Both the position numbers and the translations under genes were made by a program. The notes under the pieces are model-generated. The model made no database searches and was not told the origin of the DNA. It worked only from the letters and a program-made list of their open reading frames with translations. Source: JAHFOW01 sp964370795 (GTDB taxonomy: Bacteria; Planctomycetota; Brocadiia; Brocadiales; Brocadiaceae). Taken from it: a stretch of 25,525 nucleotides of DNA. The stretch lies in assembly GCA_964370795.1 (NCBI GenBank), contig CAYJME010000022.1, positions 1-25,525 on the forward strand. Direction: 5' to 3'. Each line of letters begins with the position of its first letter. Positions within the stretch are counted from its first letter, which is position 1. Positions 14,294 to 22,136 of this stretch are shown piece after piece.

Positions 14294-16525
14294 TTATCTT
14301 ATTTTTTCCAATTTTGCATATGCTAACATGAGATTCTTTGTGCCGCCAACATTAAAGCTTATTTTTGCGCTTGCCTTTTCATTGCTCCCCGACACCTCCA
14401 GTACCCTGCCGATGCCAAAAATGGGATGCCTGACGACGTCTCCGCCCGCAAGGGACAAAAGATTGTTTTCTCCGCAGACGTCGTGGGAATCGGACACAAC
14501 CGTTGTTGACCTATACGATCGGTTATCATGATCAGGCTTGAATGCCATTTCGCTATCAAACCCTTTTTTCTTCGTATAGGTATTAAAAGAATAGCTACGA
14601 TTTGTACGGTCTATTTTTTCAATGATTTTGTGAGGAATTTCATCCAGAAACCTGGATGCCCTGGATGGGAGCGTCTGTCCATATCGCATGCGCCGTGTTG
14701 CATGGGAGAGAATAAGTTCCTTCATTGCCCGTGTAATCCCTACATAGCAAAGTCTTCTTTCTTCCTCAAGTTCATCATCCGAGTCGCGGGATTCTGTATG
14801 GGGCAATAACCCATCCTCCATTCCCGTGATAAAGACCACGGGAAATTCCAACCCCTTTGCCGTATGCAGGGTCATGAGGGTTACGACCTCAACGTTGTCT
14901 TTTATATCGTCCGCATCAGAAACAAGGGCGACTTCTTCCAAAAACCCCTGCAAGGCGCCTTCGAACCCATTGGTATCGTATTCGTGAGCGGCATTGACCA
15001 TTTCCTCCACGTTGGCTATGCGGTCTTTTGATTCCTTATCGCCGGATTCGCGGAGAAATGCAAGGTAATTCGTTTTATTAATGACCTGCCGGATAATATA
15101 CTCTACCGGCGATTTTGGCAATTGCTGCAAATGGACAATAAGTTCTGCGTATTTCCTGATTGCCTGGGCAGTCTTGCCTTGAATCTCAGGAATTTTATCA
15201 ACCTGTTGTATTGTCTGAAAGAGGCTGATATTCTGTGCAACAGCCCAATCCTCTAACTTCTTCAAGGTCGTATTGCCTATACCGCGTGTAGGCGTATTAA
15301 TGGTGCGTTCCAGGGCAACCGTGTCGTGAGGATTGATAGATAATCTTAGATACGCCAGGATATCTTTTATTTCTTTTCTCTGATAGAACTCCACACCCCC
15401 AATAATTGTGTAGGGAATTCCCTGATTCCCCAGAGAAATTTCCAGCACGCGTGACTGGGCATTTGTACGGTAAAATATCGCGATATCAGAATATTTAAAA
15501 CCTTTCTGAATGAGTCCCCGTATGATCTTTGTAATTTCATCTGCCTCTGCGCGCTCATCTTCACAGGCAACGACCTTTATCTTTTCGCCCAGCATGTTTT
15601 CTGTCCACAATCCCTTTTGTTTGCGATATTTATTTTGCTGAATCACACTGGAGGCCGCATGGAGGATGTGTTTTGTTGAGCGATAGTTCTGCTCCAGGAG
15701 CACAACCCTCGCATCTGAGTAATCCTTCTCAAAATCCATAATATTGCGAATATCGGCGCCCCGCCAGCCGTAGATAGACTGGTCAGGATCGCCCGTTACA
15801 CAGATATTTCTGTATTTATTCGCCAGAAGACGGGTAAGGGTGTACTGGGCATAATTCGTATCCTGGTATTCGTCGATGAGAATAAATCTGAACTTGTCCT
15901 GATACATTCCCAGCACATCGGCATGGTTCTTAAACAGTTCTATTGTCTTGATTAAAAGATCGTCAAAATCCAGGGCGTTCTCATTTTTCAAAAGCGTCTG
16001 ATATTTTGAATAAATCTTAGCAACCATGAGATCGAAATACCCCGATGCTGTTGAGGCAAAGCTCTCCGGGTTGATGAGTTTGTTTTTTGCATTGCTGATG
16101 CTTCCTGCAATTGAGCGGGGTTTCCACTGTGTCGTATCCAATTGGAGTTCAGCCATAATAGATTTAATTCTGTTCTGCTGGTCGGCTGTATCGTAAATAG
16201 TAAAATCCCTGGAATATCCTATTCGATCTATTGTGCTTCTGAGGATGCGTGAGCACATCTTATGAAAGGTTGAGACCCAAAGTCCTTTATAAGGGGCAAA
16301 TTCCTGGATGCGCTCATGCATCTCATCGGCCGCCTTATTGGTAAAGGTAATGGCCAGGATATTGTACGGATTTACGCCCTGGGACATCAGATAACCGATA
16401 CGGCGGGTAATAACGCGGGTTTTCCCACTCCCTGCCCCCGCTACAATGAGGAGCGGTCCCTCAACGTGGGTAATTGCCTCACGTTGTCTGTCTGTAACGT
16501 CATGGAGTAAAGATGAAATATTCAT
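14294..16525 (-). CDS. pcrA: ATP-dependent DNA helicase PcrA/UvrD (superfamily 1A)
   Basis: 3'-5' DNA helicase of 743 aa for nucleotide-excision and mismatch repair, plasmid replication or removal of stalled RNA polymerase. Visible motifs are Walker A AGAGSGKT (29-36), motif Ia ITFTNKAADEM (59-69), motif II LIDEYQD (216-222), motif III GDPDQSIYGWRGA (245-257), motif IV EQNYRS, motif V TAKGLEFPVVF and motif VI EERRLCYVGITRA. The C-terminal 50 residues, starting near VVRHPIFGIGRV, form the Tudor-like domain that in PcrA/UvrD binds RNA polymerase. Size is normal. It appears to be the first large gene of a minus-strand series that continues with the nifS-like gene. PcrA and UvrD cannot be separated by sequence alone. 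Confidence 0.95.
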   Translation of the reverse strand: MNISSLLHDVTDRQREAITHVEGPLLIVAGAGSGKTRVITRRIGYLMSQGVNPYNILAITFTNKAADEMHERIQEFAPYKGLWVSTFHKMCSRILRSTIDRIGYSRDFTIYDTADQQNRIKSIMAELQLDTTQWKPRSIAGSISNAKNKLINPESFASTASGYFDLMVAKIYSKYQTLLKNENALDFDDLLIKTIELFKNHADVLGMYQDKFRFILIDEYQDTNYAQYTLTRLLANKYRNICVTGDPDQSIYGWRGADIRNIMDFEKDYSDARVVLLEQNYRSTKHILHAASSVIQQNKYRKQKGLWTENMLGEKIKVVACEDERAEADEITKIIRGLIQKGFKYSDIAIFYRTNAQSRVLEISLGNQGIPYTIIGGVEFYQRKEIKDILAYLRLSINPHDTVALERTINTPTRGIGNTTLKKLEDWAVAQNISLFQTIQQVDKIPEIQGKTAQAIRKYAELIVHLQQLPKSPVEYIIRQVINKTNYLAFLRESGDKESKDRIANVEEMVNAAHEYDTNGFEGALQGFLEEVALVSDADDIKDNVEVVTLMTLHTAKGLEFPVVFITGMEDGLLPHTESRDSDDELEEERRLCYVGITRAMKELILSHATRRMRYGQTLPSRASRFLDEIPHKIIEKIDRTNRSYSFNTYTKKKGFDSEMAFKPDHDNRSYRSTTVVSDSHDVCGENNLLSLAGGDVVRHPIFGIGRVLEVSGSNEKASAKISFNVGGTKNLMLAYAKLEKIR

Positions 16526-16609
16526 TCAAAATCTTTCTGCTAACAACAAAGGTTCAAAAGTATGGATTCGGGTCGAAAACCTGAAGGTTTGGTTGTACAT
16601 CAGGTATAC

Positions 16610-17281
16610 CTATTTGTCTTCTTTCCTGGCAATCAAACTTGCAATAGCCTTTTTGTTGTTCAAAACAAGTTCACGATAAAAAATAATCTTAAAATCCCGA
16701 AAAAGGTTTAAAAGTTCGTTTGGGTTGAGTAAATAAGCCTTATTCTTTGGTCCTTCAAACCCGCGCTCCCCATGTTCAACGGTGTATGTCTCGTAGATAA
16801 TCACTCCACCGGCTTTGAGCGCTTCTTTCATCCGGGGGATGAGACTACGCTGTAAATAATAAAAACATGCGATTACATCGTAGGTATCTTTTGGTAATGC
16901 ATAGGTCTCTAAATCGGCCACAAAGGCATTAATCCTGACGTTATTTTCCTTTGCCAACTCCTGGGCTTTTTTAATCGCTACTTCGGAGATGTCACACCCA
17001 TCAACCTCGAAGCCGTTTTTTGCCAGGAATAGAGCATTGCGTCCCTCTCCCATGGCAACATCAAACACCTTCCCCTTTGGCAGGATATCTATGTGCTCCC
17101 TTAAAAAATCAACAGGATCTTTACCGAGAAGGCAAACTTCACCTTCATACTTCTTGTTCCACGTTATCCTATCCTGTTCACCTGCACGTATTGTTGGCAT
17201 ACCGTGTCCCGAAAAAATATATATCATTATTATATACAAAAAAACAAGAGAAGAAGGAATATATTTTTTACAATTATTCAT
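16610..17281 (-). CDS. Class I SAM-dependent methyltransferase (TehB-like) with hydrophobic N-terminus
   Basis: Protein of 223 aa. The methyltransferase core starts near residue 41 (WNKKYEGE) and has motif I VFDVAMGEGRNALFLA (72-87), an acidic DISEVAI at 97-103, and a DVIACFYYLQ-type motif IV. It resembles TehB/thiopurine-type enzymes of unknown substrate. The first 33 residues contain a hydrophobic run (about 11-24) with lysines before it, like a signal peptide or anchor. A second in-frame ATG at codon 28 (17200) would give a plain cytoplasmic enzyme. Neither start has a strong ribosome site; GGGA lies seven bases before the second. The longer form is given here but not certain. It lies 84 bp before pcrA on the same strand and diverges from perR. 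Confidence 0.75.
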   Translation of the reverse strand: MNNCKKYIPSSLVFLYIIMIYIFSGHGMPTIRAGEQDRITWNKKYEGEVCLLGKDPVDFLREHIDILPKGKVFDVAMGEGRNALFLAKNGFEVDGCDISEVAIKKAQELAKENNVRINAFVADLETYALPKDTYDVIACFYYLQRSLIPRMKEALKAGGVIIYETYTVEHGERGFEGPKNKAYLLNPNELLNLFRDFKIIFYRELVLNNKKAIASLIARKEDK

Positions 17282-17376
17282 CGTGCATTATTTCTTCTGA
17301 GAAATGGAATCCCTCTGGGAAAATTCTTATCATAAAATACTATAACACCTATTTTTCGTAATTGCTATTTTTTTAA

Positions 17377-17405
17377 TTGACACAAGGAGGTTGTTTAAAT
17401 AATAT
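17377..17405 (+). promoter_or_regulatory. Near-consensus sigma-70 promoter of perR
   Basis: TTGACA (17377-17382) and TAATAT (17400-17405) are separated by exactly 17 bases. The predicted start of transcription falls about 35 bases before the perR ATG. Confidence 0.75.
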
Positions 17406-17419
17406 TGTATTTTAACAAT
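17404..17419 (+). promoter_or_regulatory. Small inverted repeat over the perR transcription start, possible operator
   Basis: ATTGT-ATTTTA-ACAAT is AT-rich and lies at the -10/+1 region of the perR promoter. PerR genes are often self-regulated, but the site matches the known PerR box (TTATAATNATTATAA) only loosely. Confidence 0.3.
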
Positions 17420-17448
17420 CATTTCTGTTTAATATTTTAAGGACTACT

Positions 17449-17865
17449 ATGGAAACTGTAGAAAAATTAACAACCGTTTTACGAAAGCACGGGATGAAGA
17501 TTACCCCACAGCGGTTGATGATCTTTAAAGTATTGGAAAAAAATACTTCTCATCCATCGGCAGAAGAAGTCTACAATAAGGTAAAAAAGATTTATCCTAC
17601 CGTGTCCTTCACCACTATTTATAAGACTCTGGAAACTTTACGGAATATTGGAGAGATTAAAGAACTTATCATTGATGAGCATCGTAAACACTACGACCCC
17701 AACATCGATATCCATCATCACTACATTTGTAGTCATTGTAAAAAAATAGTTGATATTTTTGAAGATTTTTCACCATATATAAAACTGCCCGATTCCCTGA
17801 GAACTGATTATACGGTAACGGGCTTCCAGATATCCTTCCAGGGCGTATGCAAGGAATGCGCCTGA
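17449..17865 (+). CDS. perR: Fur-family peroxide-type regulator
   Basis: DNA-binding metalloregulator of 138 aa. The winged-helix part is residues 1-80 and the dimerisation part 81-138. The structural zinc site is C94/C97 and C134/C137. The regulatory metal site is H35, D83, H89, H91 and D102. Each position is two less than the matching ligand in Bacillus subtilis PerR (H37, D85, H91, H93, D104), including the aspartate that separates PerR from Fur. It is thus likely to sense hydrogen peroxide by metal-catalysed histidine oxidation and to repress antioxidant genes. AAGGA lies five bases before the ATG. No oxidative-stress gene is adjacent, so the targets are elsewhere. Confidence in PerR over Fur rests on the ligand match. 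Confidence 0.88.
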   Translation: METVEKLTTVLRKHGMKITPQRLMIFKVLEKNTSHPSAEEVYNKVKKIYPTVSFTTIYKTLETLRNIGEIKELIIDEHRKHYDPNIDIHHHYICSHCKKIVDIFEDFSPYIKLPDSLRTDYTVTGFQISFQGVCKECA

Positions 17866-17939
17866 AGTTCTCCATTCAGCACGTAATTTCTCATATAAAA
17901 TTCCGCACTGCACCTTAATAACAGGCGATAGGTGTTTCT

Positions 17940-19064
17940 TTAATCCACATGGGCTGCGCCTTCGAGATGTTTCTGGATGATTTCATACGAGGCATAACAC
18001 TTGCGCGCAAAATTGACATACCAGTAGCTGCCCTCCTTTTTTTTCGATAATATCTCAAACTTCACCTTGCATCGGTACAGGTGGTCGGTCATATGCTGGA
18101 TGTTTTTCTCTTCCCGGAAGCGGAGGAGAAACCTTTCATCAATTACTTCCTTTCGCGCCGCTTTGGTAACGCTTTCATAGATTGGTTTTAATAATGCCTC
18201 GCCGAGTTTTGCGAAAACTCCAGGCTCTAATGAATGCCCCTGTTCGTAAATAAACATTGCAGCGCGGATAATCCGGTGAGTAAAAAATTCGGACGACATC
18301 TCTGCCATCAGGGGTGCAGTAACATGGATGTCACGTAAACATGAGCCGAGTGTTACGTATTTCAAGGTTCTTTCAACAGGATTCACAGGCTTAATTACCA
18401 TGCCTTCACATCCCGTCTCATCCAGCTCTTTTACAATCTTTTGTAAAGGCGCAATATCGGTAACGGAAAACCTTCCGAATCTTCTCACCGTTGGCATACC
18501 ATATTTATCAAAAATTTTATAACGTTCTTCGATGGGAATGCTGTGAGGGTTGTTCATCGTCATCAAATCGAATGCAAAAAATCGGACATCTTTTTTAACA
18601 TACGGCGGATGTTCAATATTGTAAGGATTATCAGGGCCTGCAAATTCACCGCAGACGATCAGGTTTGGGTTCTCGCGAAAGATCTTTTTTACATCCAGGA
18701 AATCTGCAATACGGTCGGTTGAAAACGGACAGACATAAGCGCCGCGCGAGAATACAAGCACACGTCCCTGTATACAAGCAATCCTGACGTTATAACCATC
18801 CACTTTTTCTTCGATATAAAACGGCTGTGTATATGCATTGCAGATGCCGTTTTCCAGATGCATTATCCGGGCAATCCGTGGAAAATCAAAAAGAATGCCG
18901 TTCTCGGTAATGATAGCCCCTTTATCAAGGGCACTCATTTTTTTTGTTACCCTGTAAAAACAGACTCCCTCAAATTCCTCCAGAACAACATCATGCCTTT
19001 CAATCAATTCCTGCCACTGAACCTCAGAAATCCCCACATGCCTGACAATATTTTGAATCTGCAT
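17940..19064 (-). CDS. ATP-dependent RNA ligase, Rnl3 (archaeal Pab1020) type
   Basis: Protein of 374 aa of the covalent nucleotidyltransferase superfamily. Motif I is EEKVDGYNVR (85-94), with K87 as the expected adenylation lysine. Further blocks are FSRGAY (105-110), the motif III region VCGEFAGPDNPY (137-148), FFAFDLMT (162-169), motif IV EGMVIKP (220-226) and motif V around LKYVT (K235). The extra C-terminal helical region (about 250-374) matches the dimerising domain of the archaeal Rnl3 group, whose members seal or circularise RNA. AAGGT precedes the ATG. It stands alone, divergent from the DHH gene. No RtcA/RtcB, kinase-phosphatase or CRISPR partner is adjacent, so the RNA substrate is unknown. 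Confidence 0.85.
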   Translation of the reverse strand: MQIQNIVRHVGISEVQWQELIERHDVVLEEFEGVCFYRVTKKMSALDKGAIITENGILFDFPRIARIMHLENGICNAYTQPFYIEEKVDGYNVRIACIQGRVLVFSRGAYVCPFSTDRIADFLDVKKIFRENPNLIVCGEFAGPDNPYNIEHPPYVKKDVRFFAFDLMTMNNPHSIPIEERYKIFDKYGMPTVRRFGRFSVTDIAPLQKIVKELDETGCEGMVIKPVNPVERTLKYVTLGSCLRDIHVTAPLMAEMSSEFFTHRIIRAAMFIYEQGHSLEPGVFAKLGEALLKPIYESVTKAARKEVIDERFLLRFREEKNIQHMTDHLYRCKVKFEILSKKKEGSYWYVNFARKCYASYEIIQKHLEGAAHVD

Positions 19065-19267
19065 AGGTATCGACCTTTTCTCTAAAGTGCCTTGAAAAAT
19101 ACAGCGATATGCTTGATTTTAAGCGTGATGTTACCTAATGCTACTCCCTGGTTTCAAGATAAAAACGGAAAAACCGCTGCGTATCCCTATCGCTTCTTAA
19201 ACCATAATTCTGTGTATAACTCCTATATTTACACGAAGTTAAATTTCAGCGCATTTTGTTTTTCATG

Positions 19268-19296
19268 TTGACTTCAAAATAACATAATTTTATAAT
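19268..19296 (+). promoter_or_regulatory. Sigma-70 promoter of the TrkA_N-DHH gene
   Basis: TTGACT (19268-19273) and TATAAT (19291-19296) are 17 bases apart, about 55 bases upstream of the ATG. The rest of the 287-bp divergent region (19065-19351) shows no other clear element. Confidence 0.7.
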
Positions 19297-19351
19297 GAAT
19301 TCCCATTTTGTTTATTCTTAGATAAAATCCCTTATTTGAAGGATATAATGG

Positions 19352-20812
19352 ATGTATATAATCCTGGGTTGCGATGATGTCGGATGCGCCTTAGCTCGCA
19401 ATCTCAATAAGACAGGCGAGAATGTTGTTGTCATCGATAACAATGAAGCTGTTATGGTTGGTTTAAAAGAATTGAATCTTCATACTATCCTTGCCGATAT
19501 TAATACATTCGATTTCAGCTTGTTACCGGTAAAAGATATTATCGCATTCATCATTTTACACAAAAACTCGCAGGAAACCATGGCGCTGGTACAACGTATA
19601 AAAAAAATAATACCCAATACCTTTATATTATCAAGGGTAGTCAGCGAGCGTGAGGCTTTGGCATTACAAAAAAACGGGGTAGATTGTACGGTTCAAACAA
19701 GTAAGATTATTATGAATACCATTCTGACTGATCTGGAAACGGCAAAATTAAAGCGGTCTGTTTTTCATCTGGTGAATGTTATTAAGGCGGCACATCATAA
19801 AGGATTAGCAATATTTTTACAGGACAATCCCGATCCGGATGCCCTTGCATCCGGTCTTGCGCTGAAACGTATTGCAGACGATTATGGTATTAAATCCAGA
19901 ATATATTATGGAGGAAACATTGGCCATCAACAGAATAAAAGGTTGGTCGATTTGTTAAAAATAGAACTTGTTCAGTTGGAAAACACCGAAGAATCCCGGA
20001 AGGTACTTGCTACCGTTGATAAAGTGGCGTTAATAGAAGCATCGATCCCTTCAAAAAACAACATACTCCATCCGAGTATAATTCCCAATATTATCATTGA
20101 TCATCATCAAACTGATTTCAGTCTGGTAAAAGGCGAGTTTATAGAAATAATGCCCAAAATAGGCGCTGCGTCTACGATCATGACAAGGTATTTAAGATAT
20201 TTGAATATCATACCCAGCCCGCCACTTGCCACAGCGCTTCGATACGGAATCAGGGTTGATACGGGTGGATTTACCAGAAACACTACCCCCGAAGACATTG
20301 ACGCGGCGGCATACCTCTCGCCCCTCGTTGATGCACAACTTTTAAATCAGATTGAAAACCCCCCCATGAGTATGGAAACGCTGGATATTATTGGAAGGGC
20401 CATTTGTAACCGGGAGGTAAAAGGTTCGTACCTGGTATCGTTCGTTGAATTTATAAATGACAGGGATGCATTACCCCAGGCGGCAGAATTGGCGCTTCAT
20501 ACAGAAGGCATTTCTACCGTACTGGTTTTTGGGATTGATAAAGACAAGGTTCATTTGTCGGCCAGAAGTAATGATTCCAGCATTAACCTTGCGTTACTTT
20601 TAGAAAAGGCATTTGGATTTATGAATGCAGGCGGGCATGCGATGATGGCCGCGGGAAGCATTAGCCTTGGTATTTTGGGGAATATGAACGATAAAAAATC
20701 GTTGTTAAAGAGTGCCTCTAATCTTGTACGCAAAAAGTTTTTTACCGCTGCGGGTTTAGACATGGGAGAACACAAAATGCATAAGGAGCTAGAATTATTG
20801 ACGAATAAATAG
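19352..20812 (+). CDS. TrkA_N (RCK) - DHH - DHHA1 phosphoesterase
   Basis: Protein of 486 aa. Residues 1-120 are a Rossmann TrkA_N/RCK domain (ILGCDDVGCALARNL, 4-18; VVVIDNNE, 25-32). Residues about 145-310 are a DHH phosphoesterase with NPDPDA (159-164), the DHH triad IIDHH (248-252) and D303 in VDTGGF. Residues 350-460 are DHHA1, with the GGH substrate motif in NAGGHAMMAAG (425-435). NrnA and GdpP relatives degrade nanoRNA or cyclic di-AMP; the RCK part suggests control by a nucleotide. The histidine usually two before NPD is Q157, a metal ligand in NrnA/GdpP-type sites, so metal binding may differ. GAAGGA lies eight bases before the ATG. The substrate is unproven. Confidence 0.83.
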   Translation: MYIILGCDDVGCALARNLNKTGENVVVIDNNEAVMVGLKELNLHTILADINTFDFSLLPVKDIIAFIILHKNSQETMALVQRIKKIIPNTFILSRVVSEREALALQKNGVDCTVQTSKIIMNTILTDLETAKLKRSVFHLVNVIKAAHHKGLAIFLQDNPDPDALASGLALKRIADDYGIKSRIYYGGNIGHQQNKRLVDLLKIELVQLENTEESRKVLATVDKVALIEASIPSKNNILHPSIIPNIIIDHHQTDFSLVKGEFIEIMPKIGAASTIMTRYLRYLNIIPSPPLATALRYGIRVDTGGFTRNTTPEDIDAAAYLSPLVDAQLLNQIENPPMSMETLDIIGRAICNREVKGSYLVSFVEFINDRDALPQAAELALHTEGISTVLVFGIDKDKVHLSARSNDSSINLALLLEKAFGFMNAGGHAMMAAGSISLGILGNMNDKKSLLKSASNLVRKKFFTAAGLDMGEHKMHKELELLTNK

Positions 20813-20862
20813 TATATTAAAAACGCTTGTAATATATAGTTTTATAAACAAGGAGAGAGATT

Positions 20863-22065
20863 ATGGGAAAAGGTTATTATGGTGTAGGTTTAATAAGTCT
20901 TACAATTTTTTTGAGTTCTTGTGCTGTCACTCAGCAACAGGTAAAGGAAACGAAGCAACCTGAAACAAAAGTAGAAGTGGTGCAGCCTCAGGTAGTAGAG
21001 CCAGCTCAACCACAGCCGCCTGAAGTAACAATGCCTGTTCCAGAAACTGTTGCTCCACCGGTAACTGAAGAAGTACAGCCACAACCAGAGGTAGTTCAGC
21101 CTGTGGCTCCGGAAGAGGCAATACCAGAAACGGCAGCTCCGGAAACTGTCGAACCGCCAACGGAAGAAGCAGTCCCTGAAGAGACTCCGTCTACAGAAGC
21201 TGAACAACCAAGAGAGGAAGAGGCGGCACCTGAAGAATCAGTTCCCGAGGCTGCCGCTCCAGCAGTTCCGGAGGTAGTTACACCACCGGTAGTAGAAGAG
21301 CCAAAACCAGAAGCGGCGGTATCTCCAGAGGCACCAACAGAAGCACCGGTATCTGTACCAACTCCAGAGGCAGTTACTCCTGTCGCTCCCGAGGCTGCCG
21401 CCCCAGCAGTTCCGGAGCCAGTTGTACCTCCGGCAGTAGAAGAGCCAAAACCAGAAGCGGCGGTATCTCCAGAGGCACCAACAGAAGCACCGGTATCTGT
21501 ACCAACTCCAGAGGCAGTTACTCCTGTCGCTCCCGAGGCTGCCGCCCCAGCAGTTCCGGAGCCAGTTGTACCTCCGGCAGTAGAAGAGCCAAAACCAGAA
21601 GGGGCAGTTACGCCTGCCCAACCCCCGGAAGGAAAGGAAGCAAAGGGGGCTGGTTTACACAAGTGTGCTACATGCAATAAGGATGTTGGAGAAGGTCATA
21701 TCTGCGGTCTTACAACCTATTGTCAGCAATGCAAGGAAGAGGTTGGTCCTGGTCACGTCTGTGATTTAACCTTCTTCTGCCATGATTGCAAAAAAGAAGT
21801 TGGCGATGGCCATATTTGTGGAGTAACGACATTTTGCCCGAAGTGTGAAGAAGAAGTTGGCGATGGACACATCTGCGATGTTACCTATTTCTGTTATGAA
21901 TGCGAAAAGGAAGTCGGGGATGAGCACATCTGTGGCGTTACCCATTTTTGCCTTGCTTGCAAGGCAGAGGTTGGAGATGGTCATGAATGTGGAAAGACAT
22001 TTTTCTGCTTTGATTGCGAAAAGGAAGTGCCCAAAGACCACGTACACGAAGCAGCGCCAAAATAA
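20863..22065 (+). CDS. Lipoprotein with PEVA-rich stalk and seven CxxC...HxC repeats
   Basis: Protein of 400 aa. A signal peptide with lipobox LSSC predicts lipidation at C20. Residues 21-265 are rich in Pro, Glu, Val and Ala, a probable extended stalk, with a 48-residue unit repeated. Residues 268-395 are seven 19-residue repeats of form C-x2-C-x7-H-x-C-x5. The ligands start at C268/C271/H279/C281; the seventh unit has His instead of the last Cys (C382, C385, H393, H395), so each unit keeps four possible metal ligands. The repeats carry EVGDGHIC-like cores. CxxCH heme sites are absent. GGAGAG precedes the ATG. I do not recognise the family; zinc or iron binding in the periplasm is inferred. 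A terminator follows the gene. Confidence 0.85.
   Translation: MGKGYYGVGLISLTIFLSSCAVTQQQVKETKQPETKVEVVQPQVVEPAQPQPPEVTMPVPETVAPPVTEEVQPQPEVVQPVAPEEAIPETAAPETVEPPTEEAVPEETPSTEAEQPREEEAAPEESVPEAAAPAVPEVVTPPVVEEPKPEAAVSPEAPTEAPVSVPTPEAVTPVAPEAAAPAVPEPVVPPAVEEPKPEAAVSPEAPTEAPVSVPTPEAVTPVAPEAAAPAVPEPVVPPAVEEPKPEGAVTPAQPPEGKEAKGAGLHKCATCNKDVGEGHICGLTTYCQQCKEEVGPGHVCDLTFFCHDCKKEVGDGHICGVTTFCPKCEEEVGDGHICDVTYFCYECEKEVGDEHICGVTHFCLACKAEVGDGHECGKTFFCFDCEKEVPKDHVHEAAPK
21243..21602 (+). repeat. Tandem 144-bp repeat inside the lipoprotein gene
   Basis: The word ccaaaaccagaag recurs at 21301, 21445 and 21589, a period of 144 bp (48 codons). From about 21295 to 21595 the copies are nearly or fully identical at nucleotide level; the first part (21243-21294) is diverged. 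The identity suggests recent duplication and possible length variation. Confidence 0.85.
21664..22047 (+). repeat. Seven 57-bp coding repeats for the Cys/His ligand units
   Basis: Each unit encodes C-x2-C-x7-H-x-C/H-x5. Unlike the 144-bp repeats, the nucleotide sequences have drifted while the ligand codons are held, which suggests selection on the ligands. Confidence 0.85.
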
Positions 22066-22102
22066 CTTTATCTTTTATAGAAAAGTTTATTGTTAGATAT
22101 AT

Positions 22103-22136
22103 AAAAGGCATGTTTATTCAGTTAAACGTGCCTTTT
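22103..22136. terminator. Bidirectional intrinsic terminator
   Basis: AAAAGGCATGTTTA and TAAACGTGCCTTTT form a 14-bp stem with one G-U pair and a 6-base loop, followed by TATTTTT on the plus strand. It ends the lipoprotein gene and also overlaps the last codons of the convergent GTPase gene, whose TGA is in the loop. Confidence 0.85.

Noticed and set aside
21243..21602. CRISPR array
   Set aside because: The repeats are directly adjacent 144-bp coding units with no spacers.
21096..21677. 193-residue minus-strand open frame rich in Gly, Ser and Ala
   Set aside because: It is the mirror of the repetitive Pro/Glu/Ala/Val codons of the lipoprotein gene and has no ribosome site or family likeness.
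21664..22047. Multiheme cytochrome c
   Set aside because: The cysteine pairs are CxxC followed by residues other than His; no CxxCH heme site occurs.
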